Shown one piece after another: positions 51,301 to 59,516 of a DNA stretch of 64,000 nt. The stretch lies in NCBI RefSeq assembly GCF_030272615.1, contig NC_081412.1:98765796-98829795 (forward strand). Direction: 5' to 3'. Under the pieces are notes generated by a model. That model was given only the letters and a program-made list of their open reading frames with translations. It made no database searches and had not been told where the DNA came from. A program made the position numbers and the translations under genes. Source of the stretch: Cryptomeria japonica (lineage: Eukaryota; Streptophyta; Pinopsida; Cupressales; Cupressaceae). The first letter of the stretch is position 1, and the number at the start of each line of letters is the position of its first letter.

Positions 51301-54300
51301 GAACAAGCAATTCTGTCGCCTTACATATGTAATCTCAACAGACTAGTTTCCAGCTATTTTGGGAAAAGAAACTGAAACTGACACAATTTCAAACACTATG
51401 TAGTAAGCTTCAAAAAAAAGCAATTGCCTCTGAGAACTCTCATGCATATCCAAAACTGTAACAAGTAATATCAGCCCTGATAAAGAAAATGACAAAGGAT
51501 TGACATGTTCAGAATTCTTATAAAACCCCTTTTCTCATTGCAACTACTGTCATGCTGGAAAGACTTCTGACAGAATGCATACTTTTAAGTTTTAGTTAAA
51601 CAAACAATCAGAATTGACTTCTGTTAATTGCAATGCCACTGCCTCTCTTCTACATAATCAGTTATGTAGTTTGCTTAAATTATGGGACCTTTACGCTAAG
51701 CAAGGCCACCAGACTGTTAAGTAGTATAACAATATAATTGGAAAACCATTAAGGATGATTAATGCAATTACAAATTGCAAGTGTTATTAGCTTCTATGCA
51801 AATGATATAATTTGCTATAAAAAAAGAAAGTCATTAGCTAGCTGATTCTTACATAATAAAACATATACATGGTCATACTGTTTCTGTGATTCATGTTTTA
51901 TGCTCAATGCTACCAAATTTGGTAAGAGAACCATGGTGATTGAATTGCAGTCATCATGGACATGATTCCATTAAATGAAGAATTTCCACTGCAAAAGCAC
52001 CTTGCTTAACCTATATTTTATTATTTTTTATCAGATTTCAGCTTAAGGTGTTTTGTTACCTACCATCTATTAAGTCCCACATTATGAGCTTTAGTCTATT
52101 TTCAACCAGCTTTTACTGTAACAATCATTAGGAAATTATAGGAAGCAGAACTATTTTTCAAATCAATGGAGAAATTTCCAAGCCTGTATTCATGTACACA
52201 ATTATTTAACACTTATACAGCCAAACATGGATGCCAAAATTGTAATCAGATATATCAGATAAAAGAGAACTGTGATGCCAACCAGCTACAGTAATCAAAT
52301 AACATCAGTGGCCTTAGATATACGATTTGCAGAACACAAGAAAAATGTATCCATTAAAAATGATTTGAAAATTCTATTGTGTCATGTGCAGGCTTCAATA
52401 TCATGCAATGACTTTGCAATAGTACACTCAATTCTACAAAGCTAGCAACAACATAAAGATCAATCAAGGAGGATTAAAGTAATTTAAGATAGTGCATACT
52501 TGGCCTCTATCGTGGCTCCGGCATAGCATGAAACCAGATAGGTTCTCAAGCTGATCTGCAGACTCTGGAAGACATTTTATATGATAAGCTACTGGACAGC
52601 GCAGACACCGGATAAGCTTCCATGCACCCCAGTTGTTACCTCGGCGGCATGAATGGCAAAAATGATGTGGGCATATATAACCTCTCCTTGTTATGTTTGA
52701 GTACGCTCCTCTTGATGCTTCCCATTTCCTAGCACACCCTTCATGATAGTAATTTTGACAGTTCTTATACGAACATCTTACTGTTCCACCTGTCAGAGGA
52801 CCATATTCCTTGCAGTCAAAGCAGCACACCTGTTTTTAAAGAGCACGGAGTTATGATCATTAGCAAGACAGTTACTTACATACCATTTTAAATAACGCAA
52901 AGTTCACCATACAGCAAGATGATCATTCAAAATTAGTGTGCTTAAATGAATGTATTGCTCTCCTAAAAAAATGTAATCAAACTGACAGCAAAAGAAATCC
53001 TATAGAAAGGCTATCCAGTATGACTGCTCCATCCCAAATTATTTATCTAGTTGTATTTTCTTTTCTTTTCTTTATTTTTTCTTTACTTTCCCAAAGGACG
53101 TTTTTTTTAAATCAAGGCAAGTATATTCAAACTCAACAAGTATTCAACAGGCCAAAGAAACAGAAAAAGCTTAGCAACTTAAAAAGCAAAATCAAAGTAC
53201 TGCAAAAAGAAAAAGTATTTTTCCTTTCCAATAGCCACCTCATAGAGAATCTAAACAAAGTAACATAAAAAATAAACAGTGTACGGCCAAATGTGATAAA
53301 ATTTATTATGGATCAAAATTTCAAATAGCTTCTAGTTAAAAAGGTTCAAAACTTAAATGTACACAGTCCACAAAAGATATTGGACTGCAGCCGAGCTTTC
53401 TGCATGATAACTCAAATTGATGTGGGATAAGCCAAATTAAAATATATGTAAAAAAATCTTACATTACACAAGAAATCATATAAACTCCACCAGCATTTAA
53501 GGCGATAACCTGTTGAAAAAAAATTAAAATCATAAACATGAATTTAATTAGATACAACCACTTTTTGACAAACTCGCTTAGATCCCTTGGAATCATTTGG
53601 AGGTTATGCTTAAATTTGCAAACTTCTAATTGTGCATTTCTACCTTCCTACTTAGGTTCCTATTTGGTTTCCTTTCTCTTGTTACTAGTTTGTAGTTTTG
53701 GGTGCTGGTCCTATGGCCCTATTAGAGCTTGTTGCTTCAGGATTTTTTTTGTACATCATGATTTGGTCGTACGGCTGTTTTGTTTAGCTACTCTGCATGC
53801 TCATGGGCATTTTCTTATATGTCTTTCACTATTTTTCTGAGCAAAGGATCTAAATTGACGAATAGCAAATAAAACCTAAGTTGCCAGTCCTAGTACATGT
53901 TTGGGTATGGATACAGGGATCGAGTAAGACAGTTCACCAATTTGTTTTAACCCACTTTGTTATAACTTGTATACAGCCGTACAAAAGATCTAAAAAAATA
54001 CACTTTATATTTGGGTTTTACCTTTTTTGTAAATAAGTAGTTTTTTTCAAGGGGCTTTATGGACTTGAGTAGAGCCTGGGCTCATCTCAAGCAAACCCGT
54101 ACAGAGCAACAAAAATGTAAAAACAGAGGAACCCGGGCAATTTTTTTATGAGAACAGGCCCAGAACTGGTACCCAGTTCGAAACAGACCTCATCCTGGAA
54201 TATAACAGTTAACTCCGTTGCTCAGAAGAAACCCTTAGTTGACAAGAACATTATTTTCTGAAACTCGAATAGACATAATTTTCAGATAATACTAGAAATG

Positions 54301-55381
54301 TTAAGATAACAGAAAGAAATTTGAAATAATGTTTAAAATCTAGAAACAAATGAATAAAGAGCCTATTTTACTAGGAAAAAATGAGATTTGAATGAAACAG
54401 AGACAGAATTTGTGGTGCCCGAGATGAATGAGGATGTCTACTGTGATCTCAGATATTCCAAAAAAATGCTAAAGTTTTCGAAATTTTCCAAATTACTATT
54501 TCCTTCTGGATCTTCTCAATCCTGAGAAAAATGCAGTTTCATGATTTATATGCTGGGCTAGAAGTCCCCTTTTTTGTTCACCTAATCAAAATTTAAATTT
54601 AAAATGCCAATAAAATTTATTTCTGAAATTTATACTAACATTATTCTCCATAAATGCTAAAAACATAGAGCTCGCTTATACTTCAAAGATGCATTAAAAA
54701 TTCATAAACATTTATTAAATGCCGTCCTTATTCAAAAAAAATATCAATATATCACAGAACAAAGAAAACATTATATTTTTTTATCACAAAAAAATCTATA
54801 AATATCAGGACTACTAAATTCTGAAGCTTCGACTGACACTAATTTCAATAAAATTAAAATTCTAGAAACGAGAAAAAATAATTGAAAAAATAAAATACAA
54901 GAGGAAACCTAAAAGCTACGAGAAAATTATTCGAAAAATCTGTACAGGCACTATTTTCAACGAAGTTCAAATTTTAAAGTACTAAATAAATTAATAACTT
55001 TAATACTTTAATGAAAATAATTATACTTACTAATATAACTATACAAACAAATTAGAAACCCAAAAAAACGTTTCAAGATCATGTAAACCCTAAAAAAATA
55101 GGAACCTTATTTTGGAGACAACTGTGGCATTGCCAGGGATCGATTCCATGCACCTCCTGTGATCCCAAGCAGCTCAAATGAAACCCTTTCTTGCACTGAT
55201 CACAAAACTTCAATTCTCCCAAACCCTCACAAACCGAACAAACAACCGAAACCTCGTCCAAATCTTTTTTCCTCTCTCTTGACGTCTTCATCCCCTGCTG
55301 TTTTCCATCATTAATCTGTGTCTTTAAACTCTTCTTCCCATTTTCCGTTTTCACGGTTCTTTTACCGTCCCGTTTCGCCAT
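27214..55381 (-). CDS. ASHH3: PHD and SET histone lysine methyltransferase, ASHH3/NSD-like, 3' end not found
   Basis: Nine exons join in phase into 486 codons: 55381-55106, 52829-52500, 38262-38133, 35892-35784, 35552-35453, 28163-28085, 27970-27799, 27659-27579, 27394-27214. A basic N-terminus is followed by a C4HC3 PHD finger (residues 48-88) and an extended Cys/His-rich PHD pair (94-198) whose RCLRCPVAYH block is very like animal NSD proteins. Next come AWS (262-304), SET (about 309-430; TEKCGWGV, NHSC at 387-390, YDY at 423-425) and post-SET (CYCGAADC, 436-443). Relatives methylate lysine 36 of histone H3 in chromatin; that substrate is inferred. The SET part is closest, from memory, to Arabidopsis ASHH3, which lacks PHD fingers. 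A consensus donor after codon 486 implies a further exon; reading through instead would add four residues and stop at 27199. Confidence 0.88.
27579..27659 (-). CDS. ASHH3: Methyltransferase exon 8: end of SET
   Basis: Encodes DGETRIGVFA and VTYDY, the latter holding the catalytic tyrosine region. Donor GTATGT with two bases left over that complete Gln in the next exon. Confidence 0.92.
27799..27970 (-). CDS. ASHH3: Methyltransferase exon 7: SET catalytic core
   Basis: Encodes IDDKTCEERLWKMK, NFYLCEI, IDATHKANKSRY and the SET hallmark INHSCQPN. The family usually has Gly where this protein has Ala in HKAN. Acceptor AAG; the Trp codon is split at the donor. Confidence 0.92.
28085..28163 (-). 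CDS. ASHH3: Methyltransferase exon 6: start of SET core
   Basis: Encodes TEKCGWGVKAGEDIK and LIEYVGE, which contribute to the cofactor pocket of SET enzymes. It follows a 7.3-kb intron containing LINE-A. Donor GTAATT, one base left over. Confidence 0.9.
28164..30099. other. Intron 5 of the methyltransferase, gene-proximal part
   Basis: AT-rich intron sequence without a supported frame. At 30014 and 30076 the same 29-base stretch beginning TTTTACAATTCTTATTAG occurs twice, the second copy adjoining the LINE. Confidence 0.4.
30100..32930 (+). pseudogene. LINE reverse transcriptase and RNase H, truncated, one nonsense codon
   Basis: An open frame to 32498 (about 800 codons of LINE) holds the reverse transcriptase blocks: NTFITLIPKK, FRPISLCN, LDIKKAYDKVDW (catalytic Asp at 30468), RQGDPLSPFLF and QFADDT (catalytic Asp pair at 30789-30794). 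A zf-RVT cysteine/histidine cluster follows near 32010-32075. A TAG at 32496-32498 stands where Trp is expected. After it the same frame resumes with AKLNFDGASRGNPG and the RNase H domain, ending at 32930. The enzyme copies LINE RNA at a nicked target. The domain order is that of plant L1-type LINEs; the ATG at 30006 lies outside the LINE and is accidental. Confidence 0.88.
33049..33420. repeat. TA/TATACA-rich microsatellite in the LINE-A 3' region
   Basis: Several hundred bases of interrupted TA and TACA repeats with short GTGTGTG runs, between the RNase H stop and the LINE tail. Confidence 0.85.
34789..35452. other. Intron 5, exon 5 side; no gene seen
   Basis: Intron sequence between the LINE-A tail and exon 5. 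Nothing recognisable. Confidence 0.4.
35453..35552 (-). CDS. ASHH3: Methyltransferase exon 5: second half of AWS
   Basis: Encodes MLNFSCSSSCGCGEFC and NKPFQQR, the end of AWS and the start of the SET lead-in, ending in phase 0 at AAG before GTGAGA. Intron 4 before it is only 231 bases. Confidence 0.88.
35784..35892 (-). CDS. ASHH3: Methyltransferase exon 4: first half of AWS
   Basis: With acceptor TAG the split codon gives Asn, then MYLTKRKR and the first AWS cysteines (CSC, then CDKDCLC). A competing AAG acceptor three bases earlier would add one residue. Donor is GTAAGT. Confidence 0.82.
36080..36500 (+). pseudogene. Decayed LINE RNase H fragment in intron 3
   Basis: Scattered blocks match the RNase H domains at 13446 and 32509: HVRFD with a stop replacing Gly, ASRGNLG, ESWTFVKSW, NKEAEREEM and ERDSANVIL. 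Many stops and shifts separate them. It is clearly older than LINE-A. Confidence 0.55.
36520..38132. other. Intron 3 remainder; no gene seen
   Basis: Possibly more of the same decayed LINE. The plus-strand frame at 37306-37575 has no recognisable domain, and I do not regard it as a gene. Confidence 0.35.
38133..38262 (-). CDS. ASHH3: Methyltransferase exon 3: linker before AWS
   Basis: Chosen acceptor CAG before GATGCAGG keeps phase 0 from exon 2. It encodes a linker ending SYTYIKR and leaves one base. FDLPDSLKKWKP resembles the segment just before AWS in ASHH3. A second acceptor 36 bases upstream would break the phase. Confidence 0.75.
38263..40830. other. Intron 2, exon 3 side; no gene seen
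   Basis: AT-rich intron sequence with a C-rich patch at 39195-39325. From 40512 the sequence has repeated AAAAATCG words that recur near 47580-48105, on the other side of the Copia-like element, suggesting one old repeat family spans this region. Confidence 0.3.
40838..40990 (-). repeat. Possible tRNA-derived SINE
   Basis: On the minus strand, TGGTAGAAAAACTCCATTGG (A-box-like) precedes AAGGTTCAAACCCC (B-box-like) by the usual few dozen bases. A second inverted GTTTGAAC word and repeated CACGAGCTCAA words follow. It is similar in plan to 21859-22034. No tail or target duplication was identified. Confidence 0.35.
41060..41591 (+). repeat. Direct repeat units, left of the Copia-like element
   Basis: A unit starting near AACTCCTTGCCTCAATCAC and running through CACTTCAAAATGGCTTCC occurs at about 41136, 41399 and 41539. 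The last unit is cut by the LTR element at 41592 and resumes at 47193. Confidence 0.75.
41592..42500 (+). repeat. 5' LTR of the Copia-like element
   Basis: Begins TGTTGATTATAATTAGGG and ends AAAAATAACA. A TATA-like stretch lies at 41851. Compared with the 3' LTR it lacks two short segments, so the lengths differ (909 and 952 bases). Confidence 0.88.
42501..42513 (+). promoter_or_regulatory. Primer-binding site of the Copia-like element
   Basis: TGGTATCAGAGCT directly follows the LTR and matches the 3' end complement of plant initiator methionine tRNA. Confidence 0.9.
42900..43560 (+). repeat. Nested LTR fragment of the TGTAATGTCCC family
   Basis: Shares long near-identical stretches with 23840-24480, such as GAACTGTTATTAAGTTACAG and TGGACTGCAATATGTATGAC-type words, in the same order. 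The LTR ends themselves are not present, so it is a fragment or an old, eroded insertion. Confidence 0.7.
45340..45560 (+). pseudogene. Copia RNase H remnant
   Basis: A short frame reads TVAKYIVASVASREAVWFL, the decayed form of the Copia RNase H segment that normally has a TEAEY motif. About 30 codons on come ADVLTKSL-like residues typical of the last Copia block. No integrase or reverse transcriptase is recognisable upstream. Confidence 0.65.
45655..45915 (+). repeat. Minisatellite before the 3' LTR
   Basis: Five or six imperfect copies of a roughly 40- to 65-base unit built on CTATGCTTGTGTGCAAGATG followed by GAGGACTATG. The apparent frame over it is repeat-derived. Confidence 0.8.
46231..46240 (+). 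promoter_or_regulatory. Polypurine tract of the Copia-like element
   Basis: TAAGAGGGAG directly precedes the 3' LTR. Confidence 0.7.
46241..47192 (+). repeat. 3' LTR of the Copia-like element
   Basis: Begins TATTGATTAT (first G of TG mutated) and ends AAAATAATA (C of CA mutated). Both terminal dinucleotides have changed by single transitions relative to the 5' LTR. It includes a short internal duplication around CCACGCTACAT. Confidence 0.88.
47193..48110 (+). repeat. Direct repeat units, right of the Copia-like element
   Basis: Continues the repeat unit broken at 41591. A longer unit of about 480 bases, ending near CGATTTTTGCTACTATG, occurs twice here (to about 47625 and to 48110), with its leading part also at 41060. 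Confidence 0.7.
48111..50200. other. Intron 2 continued; no gene seen
   Basis: Some moderately GC-rich stretches (48600-48980) but no frame with a recognisable domain on either strand. Confidence 0.3.
50214..51052. repeat. Local tandem duplication within intron 2
   Basis: Two copies of about 420 and 380 bases, 50214-50633 and 50676-51052, share most of their sequence with small indels. Examples are AGGGAGTACCTAATGATAAA and CACCATTCTAGTTGAAAAC. The minus strand keeps a related short frame in both copies, but with different stops, so I do not call an exon. Confidence 0.85.
51053..52499. other. Intron 2, exon 2 side; no gene seen
   Basis: AT-rich, no frame or repeat end that I can support. Confidence 0.35.
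52500..52829 (-). CDS. ASHH3: Methyltransferase exon 2: extended PHD pair
   Basis: Begins VCCFDCKEYG after a CAG acceptor and ends SHDRGQ before GTATGC; 110 codons, phase 0 at both ends. The Cys/His spacing follows NSD PHD2-PHD3, including YYHEGC and RCPVAYH. Confidence 0.88.
52830..55105. other. Intron 1 of the methyltransferase
   Basis: A 2.3-kb intron with no supported gene. CTAAGTTGCC at 53877 followed by GTAC-rich words resembles the end of the hAT-like element at 1574, but the partner end is missing. Confidence 0.4.
55106..55381 (-). CDS. ASHH3: Methyltransferase exon 1: start and PHD finger
   Basis: ATG at 55381 opens a lysine-rich stretch that could be a nuclear signal, then a full C4HC3 PHD finger (C48, C51, C60, C63, H68, C71, C85, C88). 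It ends in phase 0 at AAG before the donor GTTCCT. PHD fingers read histone tails. Confidence 0.88.
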
Positions 55382-56480
55382 TACTCCCCTACTATAAACT
55401 AAAATACACTTCCTTGTTCAAATGCATAATACACCTAAAAATGAATAAATAAAGAACACGGTATAGAATTAAATGGACCAAACAGAGTCCGAAAAGGATT
55501 CAAAGCCCTCCTGAGGGTTATAACTTTTGAAGTTAGAATTGCAGAGCTTCAAAGTGGAAGAGCTAAACCGCGCTTAAAATTGGATCTGCACTGGGAAAAA
55601 GATTCAGAGATCCCACGGCCATCAATGCAAGCTAACCAGCGTTTACCCGGAGATTACGTCCTGATGGCCATGCTGGTAAAAAGCCGCAAGAACTCTGGAC
55701 TTGAAGTGAGCTCAAGCAGATGCATAAGCTGCTGTATTCCCTCCTTGCGTGAGAAATTCAAGCCAAAATTAAAATTAATGTCACATTAAATATTATTTTT
55801 ATTTTTTAAAGATTATGGTGGAATGCATGTATGGATGATCATGTACATGTGCGGTGAATGGCTTTGATGGGCATTCGATACGGAGATCCAATTGCGTTAT
55901 CCGTTGGAGCCAAAAATTTGAAATTGCGGGTACAAGTATCCAACTTAAGAAAAGATGTTTATCGCAAACTAGGTATCATATATAGTACACATGTGAGAAG
56001 GTTTTCAACAATTGAAAGTTGATTACCTAGTAGTGATTCCTAAGTTAATTAGTTAATTTTGTGTATCTTAAACTTTTATATTGATTATTTTTGGATTTTC
56101 TTTGTATGTGATTTAAGAGTTCAATGCTATTGTTTCAGTTTTTTTTGGTAGTTATCACAAATGTGAAAGGATTCTTTATGTGCAGCAAGGTTAAAATGTG
56201 AACATTTACAAGTAACCTTTGATACTTATTCATATTTTTTAGTAGTTATTACAAATGTGGGAGGATTCTTTATATGCAGAAAGGTCAAAATGTAAGCATT
56301 TACCTTTGATACCTATTCATAAAAGCCCTAATAATCGTATACTAAAATCACTAAAAAAATTGCAACCTTGATCTGATACATATTCATCTAATAAATGTTT
56401 TTACCAATACCTATGCATAAATGTTTCAATGATCGTACATTAGGTTACTAATAAAATTGTACAACTGGTCTAATGTGAAT
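55382..56480. other. Upstream region of the methyltransferase
   Basis: Expected to contain the 5'UTR and promoter of the minus-strand gene. No convincing TATA box was identified. A 69-codon plus-strand frame at 55580-55789 has no recognisable domain. Confidence 0.35.
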
Positions 56481-56486
56481 TTTATA

Positions 56487-57056
56487 TATATATATATATA
56501 TATAAGCTACATAGAAGACATTATATAAGTTAATATATAATAATAGATTATTATATTATTAAAAACAATAATTTTATTATATTATAATTATGATTCCTAA
56601 CCATTATTTTAATATAGTCCTAACCATAATTTTACTCTAATAATATCCTATATTAATAGATTATTATATTATTAGTATAATAATCGTATTAAATTATTGA
56701 TTATCAAATTAGGATAATTATGTTATTTAACTCTGGCTCTAATTATAATTAAACTTGAATCATATATATATATATATATATATATAAAAGCTAGTAGCAC
56801 TCGAACTCAACATAGAAGACATTATAAAAGTTAATATATAATAATAGATTATTATATTATGAAAAACAATAATTTTATTATAATTATGATCCCTAACCAT
56901 TATTTTAATATAGTTCTAACCATAATTTTACTCTGATCATATCCTATATTAATAGATTATTATATTATTAGTATAATAATCGTATTAAATTATTGATTAT
57001 CAAATTAAAATTATTATGTTATTTTACTCTGGCTTTAATTATAATTAAACTTGAAT

Positions 57057-57133
<77 letters not shown>

Positions 57134-57705
57134 TTCCTCTCTCTCTATATATATAAGCTAGTAGCACTCGAACTCAACATAGAAGACATTATAAAAGTTA
57201 ATATATAATAATAGATTATTATATTATGAAAACAATAATTTTAGTATAATTATGATCCCTAACCATTATTTTAATATAGTCCTAACCATTATTTTACTCT
57301 AATCATATCCTATATTAGTAGATTATTATATTATTAGTATAATGATCGTATTAAATTGTTGATTATCAAATTAAGATAATTATGTTATTTAACTCTGGCT
57401 CTAATTATAGTTAAACTTGAATCATATATATATATAAGCTAGTAGCACTCGAACTCAACATAGAAGACATTATAAAAGTTAATATATAATAATAGATTAT
57501 TATATTATGAAAAAGCAGTAATTTTATTATAATTATGATCCCTAACCATTATTTTAATATAGTCCTAACCATAATTTTACTCTGATCATATCCTATATTA
57601 ATAGATTATTATATTATTAATATAATAATCGTATTAAATTATTGATTATCAAATTAGGATAGTTATGTTATTTAACTTTGGCTTTAATTATAATTAAACT
57701 TGAAT
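56487..57705. repeat. Four-unit AT-rich tandem array with TA hinges
   Basis: Four units start near 56505, 56790, 57162 and 57436. Each runs through ACATAGAAGACATTATA, AATAATAGATTATTATATTA and GGCTCTAATTATA-like words and ends CTTGAATC. Each unit core is about 270 to 290 bases; a TA microsatellite of variable length separates neighbours. Confidence 0.88.
57058..57130. repeat. Long TA microsatellite
   Basis: About 36 uninterrupted TA units, the longest hinge of the tandem array. Confidence 0.95.
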
Positions 57706-58055
57706 CCTAACCCTGACACCATTTAAACCCTAAACATAATTTAATCCTAACACTATAACTCTAACTCCAAGATATATCCCATAATGGTTAGAATTAGAGA
57801 TATAAAAGGGGTATGGCTATGGTTATGAATATGATATATAATTTTAATTTTAAGGCTTACGGCCTAGTGTTAGGGTTAGAGTTAGAAATAGGATTAGGGT
57901 TAGAGTAAGGAAATGGTTATGATAAATATTAGTAATATGGTTAAAATTAGAGTTAGGTTATTGATACAATTACAAGGTTGGGGTTAGGATTTTGGTTGGA
58001 TATATAAATAAGATTAAAGTTAGCATTAGGGTTAAAGTTAGGTTAAAAAATTAAG
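57705..58055. repeat. Degenerate telomere-like repeats, inverted halves
   Basis: At 57705-57775 the words AACCCTGAC, AAACCCTAAAC and TCCTAAC appear. From 57868 to 58045 TTAGGGTTAGAG, GATTAGGGTTAG and similar words appear. These are decayed relatives of the plant telomere unit TTTAGGG, C-rich on the left and G-rich on the right. Confidence 0.6.
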
Positions 58056-58324
58056 GTGTTCAAGGGTACCTCAAGTACCTAATTGTTATATCTCGAGACT
58101 ATGTTGCTTTGCGTGCATGTGGTGATTAGTTTCAATAATTGAACATATTAGTGTGAAAAAAGGGTCAAAGCATGATGTTGTTATGAGCTCGACATTGTGA
58201 TTCCCAATCTCTTTGGTGTAGTTTGTTGGATAAAGTGGATGTATGGAATGTTTGCATTTGATTGAACCGGTATATGATTGGTTAGTAAATGTGATGAAGA
58301 GATTGAGATTCATGTTTGATAACT

Positions 58325-59454
58325 AAGTTTTGTGTTGTCATTGATGACAACAATGTTTTTGAATTCATCTAAGTCTTAGTAGCCAATTAGTAAGGGTTAA
58401 CCGGTACAAAAGACAGTTTTACAGAGAATCGGTAATTAGGATCTCAACCGGTAAATTGAGACAGAGTTGCATTCTGACAACCGGTACAGGCGATTCATGA
58501 AGAGTTGGATGATGCGGTTTTACAATGATGATGGTGACAGGTATTTGGAGCTATGTTCTCAACCGCATTGGCAGATTCAACTGGATGAGAGAGATTTGAT
58601 GTACAAAACAGACAAATTGGTAGAACACTTAACCAGTAGTGATTTAGTCACTTAAATCAGTAACACGACACAATTTTTAATTTTTTATGTCGGTGGCTAA
58701 CATATTGTAAAGCGTGCAATGTAAGTTTGTCTAGATTCATTAAACCTAGGAAATTGTTCCAAGGTTATAGCCGACTAAATGTAAATGTTTATAAAAAGTG
58801 TGATGAGTTATAAAGTCGGCATGTGTGTGTGAAGAGAGAATTCATGAGCGAATATTATGAATGTGATTGTGCGATGTTTAGGGAAGTTCTGTAATGGAGT
58901 GTTGTTGATGATTTAAGGATCGAAAGTGGGTCTTATCAGACACAGAAGGTGTTACTTAAAGATCTTATCATTGTTGTTTTCCTAACAATTTGCAGTAGCA
59001 AAATCCCCTAATCGGGTAGGTCCTAACAAGCCTTAATCTATAAATCCCCTAACAGGGTAGCTCTGAATCAGAGTCTCAAATCCTCCTGTGAGGTTGATCC
59101 TACCAGGTCATTTCTCCTAACAGGGCTTATCATTCAAATCCCTTAATCAGGTGACTCTTAATTGGGTCTACTCCTAACAGGGCATAGTTGTAAGACCTTA
59201 ACCGGTCAAGATTTCTATTATGCAAATAGTGAATCTTGTGGGTACCAACTCCCACCGTGGTTTTTTTCCTTTTGGGTTTTCCACGTGTAATCTCTTGTGT
59301 TATGTGGAATTTGTTTTATTGGGTATTTGCTTATGTGGTGGTATTTCTTATATGCTTGATAAGTTTTAAGTTATTAAAGTTGGTGATCAGATTTATATTG
59401 TTTTTGCTTGCACTGATTCACCCCCCCCCCCCTCAGTGCCTTATAAGTTCATCA
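58325..59454 (+). repeat. 5' LTR of copy 2 of the pol-less LTR family
   Basis: Matches most of 5770-6857, including the AACCGGTA-rich part, the TATA box at 58790, the CCTAACAGGG motif cluster at 58998-59207, the poly-C run at 59421 and the end TTCATCA. The extreme 5' end has diverged and I cannot fix the first base; it may extend left of 58325. Its partner LTR lies beyond the window. Confidence 0.8.
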
Positions 59455-59456
59455 AT

Positions 59457-59469
59457 TGGTATCAAAGCC
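59457..59469 (+). promoter_or_regulatory. Primer-binding site of copy 2
   Basis: TGGTATCAAAGCC, two bases after the LTR, as in copy 1. Confidence 0.8.
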
Positions 59470-59516
59470 AACCTTCTTTGAGGACTAACCACTTGAGAAG
59501 GATTCCAAAGGCAGAC

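Noticed and set aside
53877-54230. hAT-like end CTAAGTTGCC
   Set aside because: No inverted partner or target duplication was found; the same holds for 5009.
57705-58055. Telomere fusion point
   Set aside because: A fusion would place TTTAGGG repeats before CCCTAAA; here the order is opposite and the repeats are degenerate.
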